The notes beneath the pieces are model-generated. The model was not told the origin of the DNA. It was given only the letters and a program-made list of their open reading frames with translations, and ran no database searches. Positions 35,930-43,196 of a stretch of 64,000 nucleotides of DNA are shown in pieces (the stretch's first letter is position 1; each line of letters starts with the position of its first letter). A program made the translations under genes and the position numbers. Source of the DNA: AC-32 sp963746155 (GTDB lineage Bacteria; Actinomycetota; Thermoleophilia; Gaiellales; Gaiellaceae); contig CAVVAB010000009.1 in the NCBI GenBank assembly GCA_963746155.1, positions 492,456 to 556,455 on the forward strand. The letters run 5' to 3'.

Positions 35930-36472
35930 GTGGCACGGACCGGGCAAGCCGACGAGGCCGGCCGGCTCCACGCGCGGCTGAACGTCGCAGGGGAGGGGAA
36001 GGCGAACGTCGTCACGGGCGTCGCGGTGCTCGACCACCTGCTCGGCCTGCTCGCCGAGTACGGGTCGTTCGACCTGACGCTCGAGGTCGCCCCGGGCGAG
36101 GCCGAGGCCGAGATCGCGGCCGCGGGCCGCGCGCTCGGGAGTGCGCTCGAGGACGCGCTGCGTTCGACGGGGAGCCGGGGGCACGGCTCGGCAGTTGTCC
36201 CTGCCGACGAGGCGCTGGCGCACGTCGTCGTGGAGGCATCGGGGCGCCCGCTGGTGGTCTCGAACGTCGACCTGAGCGACGCGCGGGTCGCGGGGCTGGC
36301 GAGCGACGTGGTTGCGACCTTTCTCCAGGAGCTCGCAGAGGGCGCGGGGTTGACCCTCCACGTCCGGCTGATGGAGGGCTCCGATCCGGATCATGTGCTC
36401 GAGGCGATCTTCAAGGCGCTCGGGGTGGCACTCGCGCAGAGCTGCCGGCCGAGGCGACGAAAGGAAGGCTGA
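35930..36472 (+). CDS. HisB-like (imidazoleglycerol-phosphate dehydratase-like) protein lacking metal ligands
   Basis: Protein of 180 aa with the IGPD fold: LNVAGEGKANVVTGVAVLDHLLGLL, DEALAHVVVEASGRPLVV, LTLHVRLMEGSDPDHVLEAIFKALG (read in parts). Of the eight manganese ligands of IGPD, His36 (LDHLL), His144, His155 and Glu158 are present. The central HHxxE motif is replaced by EAEIAAAGRAL (58-68), and the first His of the last pair is Asp154. The normal dehydration in histidine synthesis is therefore doubtful. No other his gene is near. The GTG starts 2 bp after murA, and the stop overlaps ridA (TGATG). Confidence 0.75.
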   Translation: MARTGQADEAGRLHARLNVAGEGKANVVTGVAVLDHLLGLLAEYGSFDLTLEVAPGEAEAEIAAAGRALGSALEDALRSTGSRGHGSAVVPADEALAHVVVEASGRPLVVSNVDLSDARVAGLASDVVATFLQELAEGAGLTLHVRLMEGSDPDHVLEAIFKALGVALAQSCRPRRRKEG

Positions 36473-36861
36473 TGGGCGACAAGACGGTCATTCGGACGGA
36501 AGCGGCGCCGGCGCCGTTCCAGGGAGCGCCGTACTCGCAGGCGATCGGGGCCGGGGGCTTCGTGTTCGTCGCGGGCCAGGTCGGGCTGCGGCCGGACCAC
36601 GGCGAGCTTGTGGGCGAGACGATCCAGGAGCAGACCGAGCAGGTGTTCGCGAACCTGAAGGCGATCCTCGAGGCGGCCGGCAGCGGCCTCGACCGGCTCG
36701 TGAAGACGACCGTCTACCTGGACGACTTCGGCGACTTCGCCGGGATGAACGAGGTCTACGCGAAGCACGTCGGCGACAAGCCGCCCGCGCGCGCGACCAT
36801 CGAGGTGGCCGCGCTCCCTTCTGGCGCAAAGGTCGAGATCGAAGCGATCGCGACCGTCTAG
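36472..36861 (+). CDS. ridA: RidA family enamine/imine deaminase
   Basis: RidA-type proteins hydrolyse reactive enamine/imine intermediates such as 2-aminoacrylate. The 129-aa product has the family motifs GAPYSQAIGAGGFVFVAGQVGLRP, the middle KTTVYLDDFGDFAGMNEVYAKHVGDKPPARATIEVAALPSGAKVEIEAIA with the substrate-binding Arg in PARATIEV and Glu near the end (read in parts). It is translationally coupled to the HisB-like gene and is the last of the murA group. Confidence 0.93.
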   Translation: MGDKTVIRTEAAPAPFQGAPYSQAIGAGGFVFVAGQVGLRPDHGELVGETIQEQTEQVFANLKAILEAAGSGLDRLVKTTVYLDDFGDFAGMNEVYAKHVGDKPPARATIEVAALPSGAKVEIEAIATV

Positions 36862-36891
36862 CCGGGCGAGAGCCTCTAGCTGGTCTTAGTA

Positions 36892-36966
36892 CGGTTCGCC
36901 CGGCCTCCTCCCCGAGGCGATCGTACGTCGGAAAGGCGCACGTGTCTGTCACGAGAATGTGACGAA
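36892..36966 (-). repeat. Dispersed repeat, copy 2
   Basis: Bases 36892-36925 match 5412-5445 at 33 of 34 positions, and the similarity continues to about 36966 with the GTCAC-N6-GTGAC inverted repeat (36948-36963). On the minus strand the same YDRLGEEAGRT frame appears but no methyltransferase gene follows; the intact ridA gene lies there on the other strand. It is an orphan piece between ridA and the DHH-CCA gene. Confidence 0.55.
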
Positions 36967-37027
36967 TCGCGCCGCCTGCCTGCCGGCCCGGGCGGATTCC
37001 CGCGTGGGTCGGAGGCACAATGGGCCT

Positions 37028-39577
37028 GTGCGCGCAGAGACCGTCATCGCGACTCACGGCAACACCGACTTCGACGCCTTCGCGGCGTTGCTGGCCGCCC
37101 GACGCCTCTACCCGGAGGCGGTGGCATGCCTGTCGGGCTCGCTGAACCGCAACGTGCGCGAGTTCTACCGCCTGCACGCCGACGAGCTCGAGCTCGCGGA
37201 GGCCTCCCGGCTCGAGGTCGGCGCGATCCGCCGTCTGATCGTCGTCGAGACGACGCACGCCGGGCGCCTCGGCGAGCTCGAGGCGGTCGCGCTCGATCCG
37301 GAGGTCGAGAAGGTCGTCTTCGACCACCACGCGGGCGAGCCGCCCGACTGGGCATCGGAGCACACGGTCCTCTCCGAAGACGGCGCGCTCACGACCACGC
37401 TGGTGGGCATCCTCGCCGAGCGGGAGATCGCCGTGACACCGCTCGAGGCGACCGCCTTCGCACTCGGCATCCACGAGGACACGGGCTCGCTGACCTACCC
37501 GACGGCGACGCAGCGCGACGCGGAGGCCCTCGGGTGGTGCCTGCGCCACGGCGCGCGTCAGGAGCTCCTCGCCGAGTTCCTGCACACGCCGCTGACGGAG
37601 GAGGAGCGGGAGCTGCTCGCCGCGCTGCTCGAGGCCGTCGAGCCGCACGAGCTCGCGGGCGTCGAGGTGCTGGTTGCGGCGGTCGCGTGGCCCCACTACG
37701 TCGACGGCGTCTCCAACCTCGCGCACAAGGTCGTCGAGCTGACCGACTGCAAGGCGCTCGTCCTGCTCGTCGAGATGGACGAGCGGGTGTTCTGCGTCTC
37801 GCGCAGCCGGACGCCGGAGATCGACGCCGCCGCGATCGCGCACCTCCTCGGCGGAGGGGGCCATCCCCAGGCGGCCTCGGCGATCTACCGCGGCGCGCTC
37901 GCAGAGGCGGAGGCACGCCTGACCGATGGCCTGGCGAGCGCCGTCCGTGCGCCGCTCACGGCCGCGGCGCTGATGTCGAGCCCCGCGCGAACCGTCGAGC
38001 CGGACGAGACCGTCGCCAAGGCGCTCGTCGCCTGTCAGCGCTACGGCCAGAGCGGGATCCTCGTGGCCGAGGGCGACCGGCTGGCCGGAGTCGTCGGCCG
38101 GGAGGACCTCGACCGCGCCGTCGCGCACGGGCTCTCGCACGCACCGGTCAAGGGGATCATGAGCACGAGGGTCGCGACCTGCGGCGAGGACACTCCGCTG
38201 GCCGAGCTGCAGCGGCTGCTCTCGAGCGGCGACGACCGCGTAGCCGTTCTGCGCGACGAGCGCATCCTCGGTGTCGTCACGCGCTCCGACCTTCTCCGGG
38301 CGCTCGGCGCGCAGGCCGCTCCCGCCGAGCGGGCAGGGCCGATGCTCATGGACGAGCTCTCTCGTCTCGGGCGCCTCCAGCGGGTCTTCGAGGCCGTCGC
38401 GGCGGTCTCCGAGCCCTACGAGGGTGTCTATCTCGTCGGCGGCACCGTCCGCGACATCCTGCTCGGCGAGCGCAGCTTCGACGTCGACGTCGCGGTCGAA
38501 GGGGACGCCATCTCGCTCGCGCGGGCGCTCGCCGACGCGCTCGGCGGCCGGGTCCGCGCACACCGCAAGTTCGGCACCGCGGTCGTGATCTACGGCGAGG
38601 ACGAGCGCGTGGACGTCGTCACGGCGCGCACCGAGTTCTACGACGCGCCGGCCGCGCTTCCGACCGTCGAGCACGCGTCGATCCGGGAGGACCTCTTCCG
38701 CCGCGACTTCACGATCAACGCGATGGCCGTGTCGCTGAAGGGCGCCGATCTCGGCCGGTTGGTCGACCCGTTCGGTGGGCGGCGTGACCTCGACGCGCGG
38801 ACGATCCGCGTCCTCCACAACCTGTCGTTCATCGACGACCCGACGCGTATCTTCCGGGCGATCCGGTACGAGAACCGCTACGGCTTCCGGATGGACGAGC
38901 ACACGGTTCGGCTCGCGCGTGGGACGATCGAGATGGGGCTTGTCGGCGATCTCTCCTCCGCGCGGCTGCGCGACGAGCTCGAGGCGCTCCTCGAGGAGGG
39001 CGAGATCGAGCACTCGATCCTGCGCCTGGCGGAGCTCGGCGCCGACCAGGCGATCCACCCGCACCTTGCAGCGGACGAGGAGGCGGTCGCGCTCGTCCGG
39101 CGCCTGGCCGAGCTCTCGGCGCAGTACAGGCTCGAAGTTCCGTCTTGGCGGCGCGGCCTCGCGGTTCTCGCGCGCAGGCTGCCGCCCGACGAGGTGTACG
39201 GCTGGCTCCAGCGGCTCAAGGTCCGCCGCCGCGACGCCGAGCAGATCGCGGCCGCCGTCACCGTGGGCCCGCGGCTCGTCGAGCGGCTGCAAAACGGCGC
39301 CGAGCCGGCCGAGGTGGTCGCGCTCGCCGAGCCCTACGCGCCCGATGCGCCGCTCTTCGCGCTCGGCCTCGCCGATCTCGAGCCGCTGCGCGTGTACTTC
39401 GAGCGGCTGAAGGACATCCAGCTGGACGTCACGGGCGCCGACCTCGCCGAGCTCGGGCTCGAGGAGTCGCCGCGGGTGGGGGAGATCCTCGCCGAGCTGC
39501 GCCGGCGCAAGCTGAACGGCGAGCTGGACGGCCGGGACTCCGAGCTCGCGGCCGCCCGGGAGCTGATTTCCCAGTGA
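37028..39577 (+). CDS. cca: DHH-CBS-tRNA nucleotidyltransferase fusion
   Basis: Protein of 849 aa with three modules. Residues 1-320: DHH phosphoesterase (THGNTDFDAFAALLAARRLYP, VVFDHHAGEPPDW, GIHEDTGSLTYPT, DHHA1 motif GGGGHPQAAS). Residues about 325-440: two CBS motifs (MSSPARTVEPDETVAKAL, IMSTRVATCGEDTPLAELQRL). Residues about 460-849: class II tRNA nucleotidyltransferase with VYLVGGTVRDILLGERSFDVDVAVEGD and DLFRRDFTINAMA (read in parts). It resembles the Aquifex A-adding enzyme, so it may add only part of CCA. The GTG at 37028 has CACAAT seven bases upstream. Its stop overlaps pgeF. Confidence 0.93.
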   Translation: MRAETVIATHGNTDFDAFAALLAARRLYPEAVACLSGSLNRNVREFYRLHADELELAEASRLEVGAIRRLIVVETTHAGRLGELEAVALDPEVEKVVFDHHAGEPPDWASEHTVLSEDGALTTTLVGILAEREIAVTPLEATAFALGIHEDTGSLTYPTATQRDAEALGWCLRHGARQELLAEFLHTPLTEEERELLAALLEAVEPHELAGVEVLVAAVAWPHYVDGVSNLAHKVVELTDCKALVLLVEMDERVFCVSRSRTPEIDAAAIAHLLGGGGHPQAASAIYRGALAEAEARLTDGLASAVRAPLTAAALMSSPARTVEPDETVAKALVACQRYGQSGILVAEGDRLAGVVGREDLDRAVAHGLSHAPVKGIMSTRVATCGEDTPLAELQRLLSSGDDRVAVLRDERILGVVTRSDLLRALGAQAAPAERAGPMLMDELSRLGRLQRVFEAVAAVSEPYEGVYLVGGTVRDILLGERSFDVDVAVEGDAISLARALADALGGRVRAHRKFGTAVVIYGEDERVDVVTARTEFYDAPAALPTVEHASIREDLFRRDFTINAMAVSLKGADLGRLVDPFGGRRDLDARTIRVLHNLSFIDDPTRIFRAIRYENRYGFRMDEHTVRLARGTIEMGLVGDLSSARLRDELEALLEEGEIEHSILRLAELGADQAIHPHLAADEEAVALVRRLAELSAQYRLEVPSWRRGLAVLARRLPPDEVYGWLQRLKVRRRDAEQIAAAVTVGPRLVERLQNGAEPAEVVALAEPYAPDAPLFALGLADLEPLRVYFERLKDIQLDVTGADLAELGLEESPRVGEILAELRRRKLNGELDGRDSELAAARELISQ

Positions 39578-40278
39578 TCCGGTGGGCCGAGGCGCCTAGC
39601 CCGTACGAGGTGGTGTTCTCGACGCGCGAGGGCGGCGTCAGCGAGGGGCCGTTCTCGTCGCTCAACCTCGGGCGCGCGACTGCCGACGAGCCGGACCGCG
39701 TCGAGGAGAATCGGCGTCGCCTCTGCGCGGAGATCGGCGCGGAGCCCGATGCGCTCGCCATGAACTACCAGCACCACTCGGCGGACGTGCTCCGTGCCAG
39801 CCCCGGCTCGCGCGGCGAGCGCGGCGACGGCCTCTGGACCGACGAGCGCGGGCTCCCGATGCTCGCGCTCACCGCGGACTGCCTGCCGATCGCCGTCGCA
39901 CGTGCCAATGGCGGCACACCTGCGCTCGCGGTTCTCCATGCGGGCTGGCGAGGGCTGCTCGCGGGCATCGCGCAGGCGGGTGTGGAGGCGCTCGGCGGCG
40001 GGCGCGTGTCCGCGGTCGTCGGGCCCGGGATCGGCCCCTGCTGCTACGAGGTCGGCGACGAGGTGGCCGACCCGTTCAGGCGCGCGTTCGGCCCCGGCGT
40101 CGTGCGCGACGGGAAGCTCGACCTCTGGTCGGCCGCGGAGACGGCTCTCCGGGCGGCCGGCTGCGCGCGGGTCGACCGGATCGACCTCTGCACGGCGTGC
40201 TCGCCGGAGCGCTTCTTCTCCCACCGCCGCGACGACGGGATCACGGGGAGGCAGGGCGTCCTTGGCGTTATCGGCTGA
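39574..40278 (+). CDS. pgeF: Laccase-domain purine nucleoside phosphorylase/oxidoreductase (PgeF/YfiH)
   Basis: Multicopper-oxidase-like domain protein of 234 aa in the PgeF/YlmD/YfiH family, proposed to act on peptidoglycan precursors or purine nucleosides. Metal-site motifs: NYQHHSADVL, LTADCLPIAVA, VLHAGWRGLLAGI, GPGIGPCCYEVGDEV and DLCTACSPERFFSHRRD. The GTG overlaps the stop of the tRNA nucleotidyltransferase (GTGA), so it is translationally coupled. In many Gram-positive bacteria this gene lies next to yggS and sepF, as here. Confidence 0.92.
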   Translation: MIRWAEAPSPYEVVFSTREGGVSEGPFSSLNLGRATADEPDRVEENRRRLCAEIGAEPDALAMNYQHHSADVLRASPGSRGERGDGLWTDERGLPMLALTADCLPIAVARANGGTPALAVLHAGWRGLLAGIAQAGVEALGGGRVSAVVGPGIGPCCYEVGDEVADPFRRAFGPGVVRDGKLDLWSAAETALRAAGCARVDRIDLCTACSPERFFSHRRDDGITGRQGVLGVIG

Positions 40279-40861
40279 GCGGGTCGAGCAGAACTACGAG
40301 CGGATCCGGGCGGAGCTCGGCCCGGAGGTGACCATCGTCGCGGCCACGAAGTACGTGGAGGTCGCCGATCTGGTCGCGCTCGCCGTGGCCGGGATCGAGG
40401 TCGTCGGCGAGAACCGCGCGCAGGATCTCGAGGCCAAGCATGCGGCGCACGGCGACGCCTTCCGTTGGCACTTCATCGGGCACCTCCAGAGCCGCAAGGC
40501 GACGACGGTCAACGCGATCTGTGAGCTCTGCCACTCGCTTTCCAGCGAATCGGCCGCGCGACGCCTCGAGATCCCCGCCCTCGTCGAGGTCAACCTCTCG
40601 GGCGAGGAGAGCAAGTCGGGAGTCCCGGAGAGCGGGCTCGAGGACTTCCTGGCTCTCTACGACGACGTCCGCGGTCTCATGACCATGCCGCCGGAGACGG
40701 GCGATCCCGAGGCGTCGAGGCCGTACTTCCGCCGACTGCGCGAGCTCGCGGAGCGGTACGGACTGCCGGAGCTCTCGATGGGAACGAGCCAGGACTACCG
40801 CATCGCAGCGGACGAAGGCGCGACGATGGTCAGGCTGGGTTCGGTGCTGTACGCGGGCTAA
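40262..40861 (+). CDS. yggS: YggS-family PLP homeostasis protein
   Basis: PLP-binding protein of the YggS/YlmE/PLPBP family that helps vitamin B6 balance (199 aa, slightly short; usual 220-230). Visible: VEQNYERIRAELG, the PLP Lys in VTIVAATKYV near residue 25, VVGENRAQDLEAK, WHFIGHLQSRKA, VEVNLSGEESKSG, LMTMPPETGDPE, LSMGTSQDYRIAADEGATMVRLGSVLYAG (read in parts). The TTG start at 40262 overlaps pgeF by 17 bases; no other in-frame start precedes the conserved region. Confidence 0.9.
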   Translation: MALSAERVEQNYERIRAELGPEVTIVAATKYVEVADLVALAVAGIEVVGENRAQDLEAKHAAHGDAFRWHFIGHLQSRKATTVNAICELCHSLSSESAARRLEIPALVEVNLSGEESKSGVPESGLEDFLALYDDVRGLMTMPPETGDPEASRPYFRRLRELAERYGLPELSMGTSQDYRIAADEGATMVRLGSVLYAG

Positions 40862-40916
40862 GGCGTCGCTTGCGATGCCGACTAGGAGGCCGTGCCGGCT
40901 CCGCCGGCGCGGCCGT
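40861..40916 (+). repeat. Two-hairpin dispersed element, copy 2
   Basis: Hairpin 1: GGCGTCG (40862-40868), loop CTTG, CGATGCC (40873-40879), paired with one G-U. Hairpin 2: 12-base arms at 40888-40899 and 40903-40914, loop TCC. It begins at the yggS stop codon and precedes sepF. Relative to copy 1, two G-U pairs of hairpin 2 have become G-C pairs. Confidence 0.75.
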
Positions 40917-40969
40917 TCAACACACGGTCTAGCGCTCGGAGCGGCTTTCCCTCCCCCCGCGGTAGCGTC

Positions 40970-40975
40970 TAACAT
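40970..40975 (+). promoter_or_regulatory. -10 element of sepF
   Basis: TAACAT lies nine bases before the GTG at 40985, with no Shine-Dalgarno sequence. Confidence 0.45.
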
Positions 40976-40984
40976 CCGCTCGTC

Positions 40985-41545
40985 GTGGGATTTGGAGACG
41001 TCTGGAACCGCACGCTCGTCTACTTCGGGATCGCCGAGGAGGAGGACGAGTGGGACGAGGACGGCTATCTGACCGAGGAGAACCTCGAGCGCGGATACAG
41101 CGAGCGCCCGAACGTCCGCCGTCTGGCTCCCCCGCCGGGGCAGCAGCAGGATTTCGACGACTGGACCGACCCCGAGCCTGAGGAGTCGGCGCCGCAAGCG
41201 ACCGCGCTGCGATCCCGCCGTCGGCGCGGGTCGAGCGCAGGCGCAGCCGTCGTGCAGGCCGTCCCGTCGGTGCAGGTACACCTTGTCGTGCCGCGCAGCT
41301 TCAACGACGCGCAGCAGATCGCGGACAAGTTCAAGGACTCGGTGCCGGTCATCCTCAACCTGCAGAGCTCTGACCAGGAGCTCTCGAAGCGCCTGATCGA
41401 CTTCACGAGCGGCCTCACCTACGCGCTCGACGGCGGGATGCAGCGCGTCGCCGACAAGGTCTTCCTGCTCACGCCTCGCAACGTCGAGGTCTCGGCAGAA
41501 GAGCGAGCCCGGCTCGTCGAGCGGGGCTTCTTCAACCAGGCCTAG
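40985..41545 (+). CDS. sepF: Cell division protein SepF
   Basis: SepF anchors FtsZ to the membrane and organises the septum. The 186-aa protein starts with the amphipathic membrane-binding helix (GFGDVWNRTLVYFGI), then an acidic disordered linker (EEEDEWDEDGYLTEENLERG to about residue 95), then the DUF552 FtsZ-binding core: VQVHLVVPRSFNDAQQIADKFKDSVPVILNLQSSDQELSKRLIDFTSGLTYALDGGMQRVADKVFLLTPRNVEV (read in parts). GTG start with TAACAT nine bases upstream. The linker codons include a stretch (41177-41200) resembling the dispersed hairpin element. Confidence 0.95.
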   Translation: MGFGDVWNRTLVYFGIAEEEDEWDEDGYLTEENLERGYSERPNVRRLAPPPGQQQDFDDWTDPEPEESAPQATALRSRRRRGSSAGAAVVQAVPSVQVHLVVPRSFNDAQQIADKFKDSVPVILNLQSSDQELSKRLIDFTSGLTYALDGGMQRVADKVFLLTPRNVEVSAEERARLVERGFFNQA

Positions 41546-41570
41546 CCGCCCCGTGTCCGAGGAGCTCGGC

Positions 41571-41623
41571 GCTGAGGCGCCGCTTGCGGCGCCGACCTCA
41601 GGGCGTCCGGCTTCGCCGGACCG
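41571..41623 (+). repeat. Two-hairpin dispersed element, copy 3
   Basis: Hairpin 1: GGCGCCG (41576-41582), loop CTTG, CGGCGCC (41587-41593), all Watson-Crick. Outer CTGAG (41572-41576) can pair with CTCAG (41597-41601). Hairpin 2: GTCCGGC (41605-41611), loop TTC, GCCGGAC (41615-41621). Relative to copy 1, both bases of two pairs in hairpin 1 changed together. Lies between sepF and yggT. Confidence 0.75.
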
Positions 41624-41691
41624 CGGTCTGAAATGACCAGTCGATGCGCTGAAGTCAAGGATTTGTGCCGTTGGAGCCGAACTCGCGTCTG

Positions 41692-41991
41692 ATGGCCACG
41701 CTAGCCGTCCTAGCCGACGCTGCCTCCCGGGCGACCCAGTTCGTCGACGTCTTCATCTGGGTCTACATCCTCCTGATCTTCGCCTACGTGCTGACCTCGT
41801 GGGTCAGGCTTCCGTACTCGCCCTGGGTGCGCCGCATCTCGGAGTTCCTGCGCGACGTCTGCGAGCCCTACCTGCGTCTCTTCCGCCGGGTCATCCCGCC
41901 GGTCGGCCCGCTCGACCTCTCGCCGGTCGTGGCGATCATCTTCCTTTACATCCTGATGGCCGTCGTCAACAGCATCCTGAGACAGTTCTGA
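41692..41991 (+). CDS. yggT: YggT family membrane protein
   Basis: Integral membrane protein of 99 aa with two transmembrane segments: FVDVFIWVYILLIFAYVLTSWV and, after the cytoplasmic RLPYSPWVRRISEFLRDVCEPYLRLFRRVIPPVGPLDLSP (read in parts), VVAIIFLYILMAVVNSIL. The EPYLRLFRRVIPPVGxLDxSP block is the family signature. The gene usually sits between sepF and divIVA, as here, and is linked to division or to membrane and osmotic functions. An in-frame GTG at 41665 is a possible longer start; the ATG at 41692 is preferred for its fit to the family. Confidence 0.9.
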   Translation: MATLAVLADAASRATQFVDVFIWVYILLIFAYVLTSWVRLPYSPWVRRISEFLRDVCEPYLRLFRRVIPPVGPLDLSPVVAIIFLYILMAVVNSILRQF

Positions 41992-42040
41992 GCGATGGAA
42001 TTTCAAACGAGTCCGATAGGTGTCGACCGGTCGATTCAGA

Positions 42041-42098
42041 AGGACGCACGAGCACAGCTCGCGCGTCCTGAGGTCGGCATCGCAAGCGACGCCTGAGA
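42041..42098 (-). repeat. Two-hairpin dispersed element, copy 4 (inverted)
   Basis: Read on the minus strand: hairpin 1 GGCGTCG-CTTG-CGATGCC (42093-42076), identical to copy 2, a GACCTCAGG linker like copy 3, then hairpin 2 with 11-base arms (42068-42058 and 42052-42042) around a five-base loop. The G-U pairs form only in minus-strand RNA; the plus strand would have A-C mismatches. Lies between yggT and divIVA. Confidence 0.7.
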
Positions 42099-42109
42099 GG
42101 AGCAACACC

Positions 42110-42535
42110 ATGACAATCACACCCGTTGAGCTCCACCACGTCACGTTCAAACGCGGGCTGTTCGGCTACCGGCGCCGGCCCGTTCACGAGCTGATCGAGG
42201 AGATCGAGCAGTCGTTCGAGAGCGTCTGGCGCGAGCGGGCCGAGTACGCCGACCGGATCGAGCATCTGGAGTCGGAGCTCGCCCGGCACCGCGACCTCGA
42301 GACGCTGCTGCGCACCACGCTTGTTTCGGCGGAGAAGTCCGCGCACGAGATGAAGGCGCAGGCGAAGAAGGAGTCGGATCTGATCGTCGAGGAGGCGCAC
42401 GCCGAGGCCCGTGCCGTCACCCGTGCCGCGGTCAACGAGCGCGAGCGCCTGCTCACCGAGGCGAGGCGGGTCAAGGCGTTGCTCGAGGCCGCTCTCGACG
42501 CCGTGCAGGACGCGACCGACGCCCGGGCTGCCTGA
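42110..42535 (+). CDS. divIVA: DivIVA domain protein
   Basis: Coiled-coil polar or septal scaffold of 141 aa. The N-terminal DivIVA membrane-binding motif is visible (TITPVELHHVTFKRGLFGYRRRPVHELIEEIEQSFE, read in parts), followed by a long coiled coil (WRERAEYADRIEHLESELARHRDLETLL, SAHEMKAQAKKESDLIVEEAHAEARAVTRAAVNERE). It is short compared with Wag31 of Mycobacterium but typical for DivIVA in this gene context. The ATG at 42110 has GAGAGGAG at the right distance; the longer frame from 42020 runs through the hairpin element and is rejected. Confidence 0.9.
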   Translation: MTITPVELHHVTFKRGLFGYRRRPVHELIEEIEQSFESVWRERAEYADRIEHLESELARHRDLETLLRTTLVSAEKSAHEMKAQAKKESDLIVEEAHAEARAVTRAAVNERERLLTEARRVKALLEAALDAVQDATDARAA

Positions 42536-42545
42536 GCGTCGAACC

Positions 42546-42551
42546 TATACT
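42546..42551 (+). promoter_or_regulatory. -10 element of DUF167-dksA-lspA operon (leaderless)
   Basis: TATACT lies seven bases before the ATG at 42559, with no Shine-Dalgarno sequence. Confidence 0.55.
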
Positions 42552-42558
42552 TCGGCGG

Positions 42559-42831
42559 ATGGAACCCTCGACACGCTTGCGGCTGCGTGTCTCGCCCGGG
42601 TCGCGCCGAAGCGAGATCGTCGGGAGGCACGGAGACGGCTGGAAGGTTCGCGTCGCGGCGCCGCCGGAGGGCGGTCGCGCCAACGAGGCCGTCGTCGACC
42701 TCCTCTCGAAGCAGCTCGAGATCCCGCGCCGGTCGATCTCGATCGTGTCCGGGCACACGGCCCGCGAGAAGGTCGTGCAGATGGCCGGGATCGACCTCGC
42801 GGAGAGCGAGCGCAGGCTGGAGCGCCGATGA
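42559..42831 (+). CDS. DUF167/YggU family protein
   Basis: Small protein of 90 aa matching the DUF167 (YggU) family: LRLRVSPGSRRSEIVGRHGDGWKVRVAAPPEGGRANEAVVDLLSKQLEIPRRSISIVSGHTAREKVVQMAGID (read in parts), with the signature APPEGGRANEAVVDLL. Molecular role unknown. TATACT seven bases before the ATG suggests a leaderless message. Its TGA overlaps the ATG of the DksA-like gene (ATGA), so this is the first gene of an operon running through lspA and rluD. Confidence 0.9.
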   Translation: MEPSTRLRLRVSPGSRRSEIVGRHGDGWKVRVAAPPEGGRANEAVVDLLSKQLEIPRRSISIVSGHTAREKVVQMAGIDLAESERRLERR

Positions 42832-43196
42832 GCGCCGCGATCGACATCGAGCACTTCCGGAAGCGCCTGCTCGACGACCGCGCACGCGCCCAGGGCGCCC
42901 TCGACTACCTGCACGAAGACAACCCGGGGTCGATGGAGGACGAGACCCAGGAGATCCCGAGCGACAACCACCCCGGGGACGTCGCCACGATCACCCTCGA
43001 CCGCGAGATCGAGTACACGCTCGAGGAGAACGAGGAGCGCCTGATCGCCGAGATCGACGCGGCCCTGCAGCGAATCGAGGACGGGACGTTCGGCATCTGC
43101 TCGAACTGCGCGAAGCCGATCGGCGAGGAGCGGCTCGAGGCCGTCCCGTACACGACCCAGTGCATCGACTGCAAGCGCAAGGAGGAGCGCGGGTGA
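42828..43196 (+). CDS. DksA/TraR-type zinc-finger protein
   Basis: Protein of 122 aa with the DksA/TraR C4 zinc finger near the C-terminus (GICSNCAKPIGEERLEAVPYTTQCIDCKRKEE, Cys pairs CSNC and CIDC) and an N-terminal coiled-coil region (HFRKRLLDDRARAQGALDYL, LEENEERLIAEIDAALQRIEDG). True DksA binds the RNA polymerase secondary channel with ppGpp; actinobacterial relatives such as RbpA-independent TraR types are less understood, so a transcription role is inference. Coupled by ATGA to DUF167 and by GTGA to lspA. Confidence 0.87.
   Translation: MSAAIDIEHFRKRLLDDRARAQGALDYLHEDNPGSMEDETQEIPSDNHPGDVATITLDREIEYTLEENEERLIAEIDAALQRIEDGTFGICSNCAKPIGEERLEAVPYTTQCIDCKRKEERG

Noticed and set aside
36488..39292. 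934-codon open frame antisense to ridA and the DHH-CCA gene
   Set aside because: Spans two well-identified genes on the opposite strand and shows low-complexity composition only.
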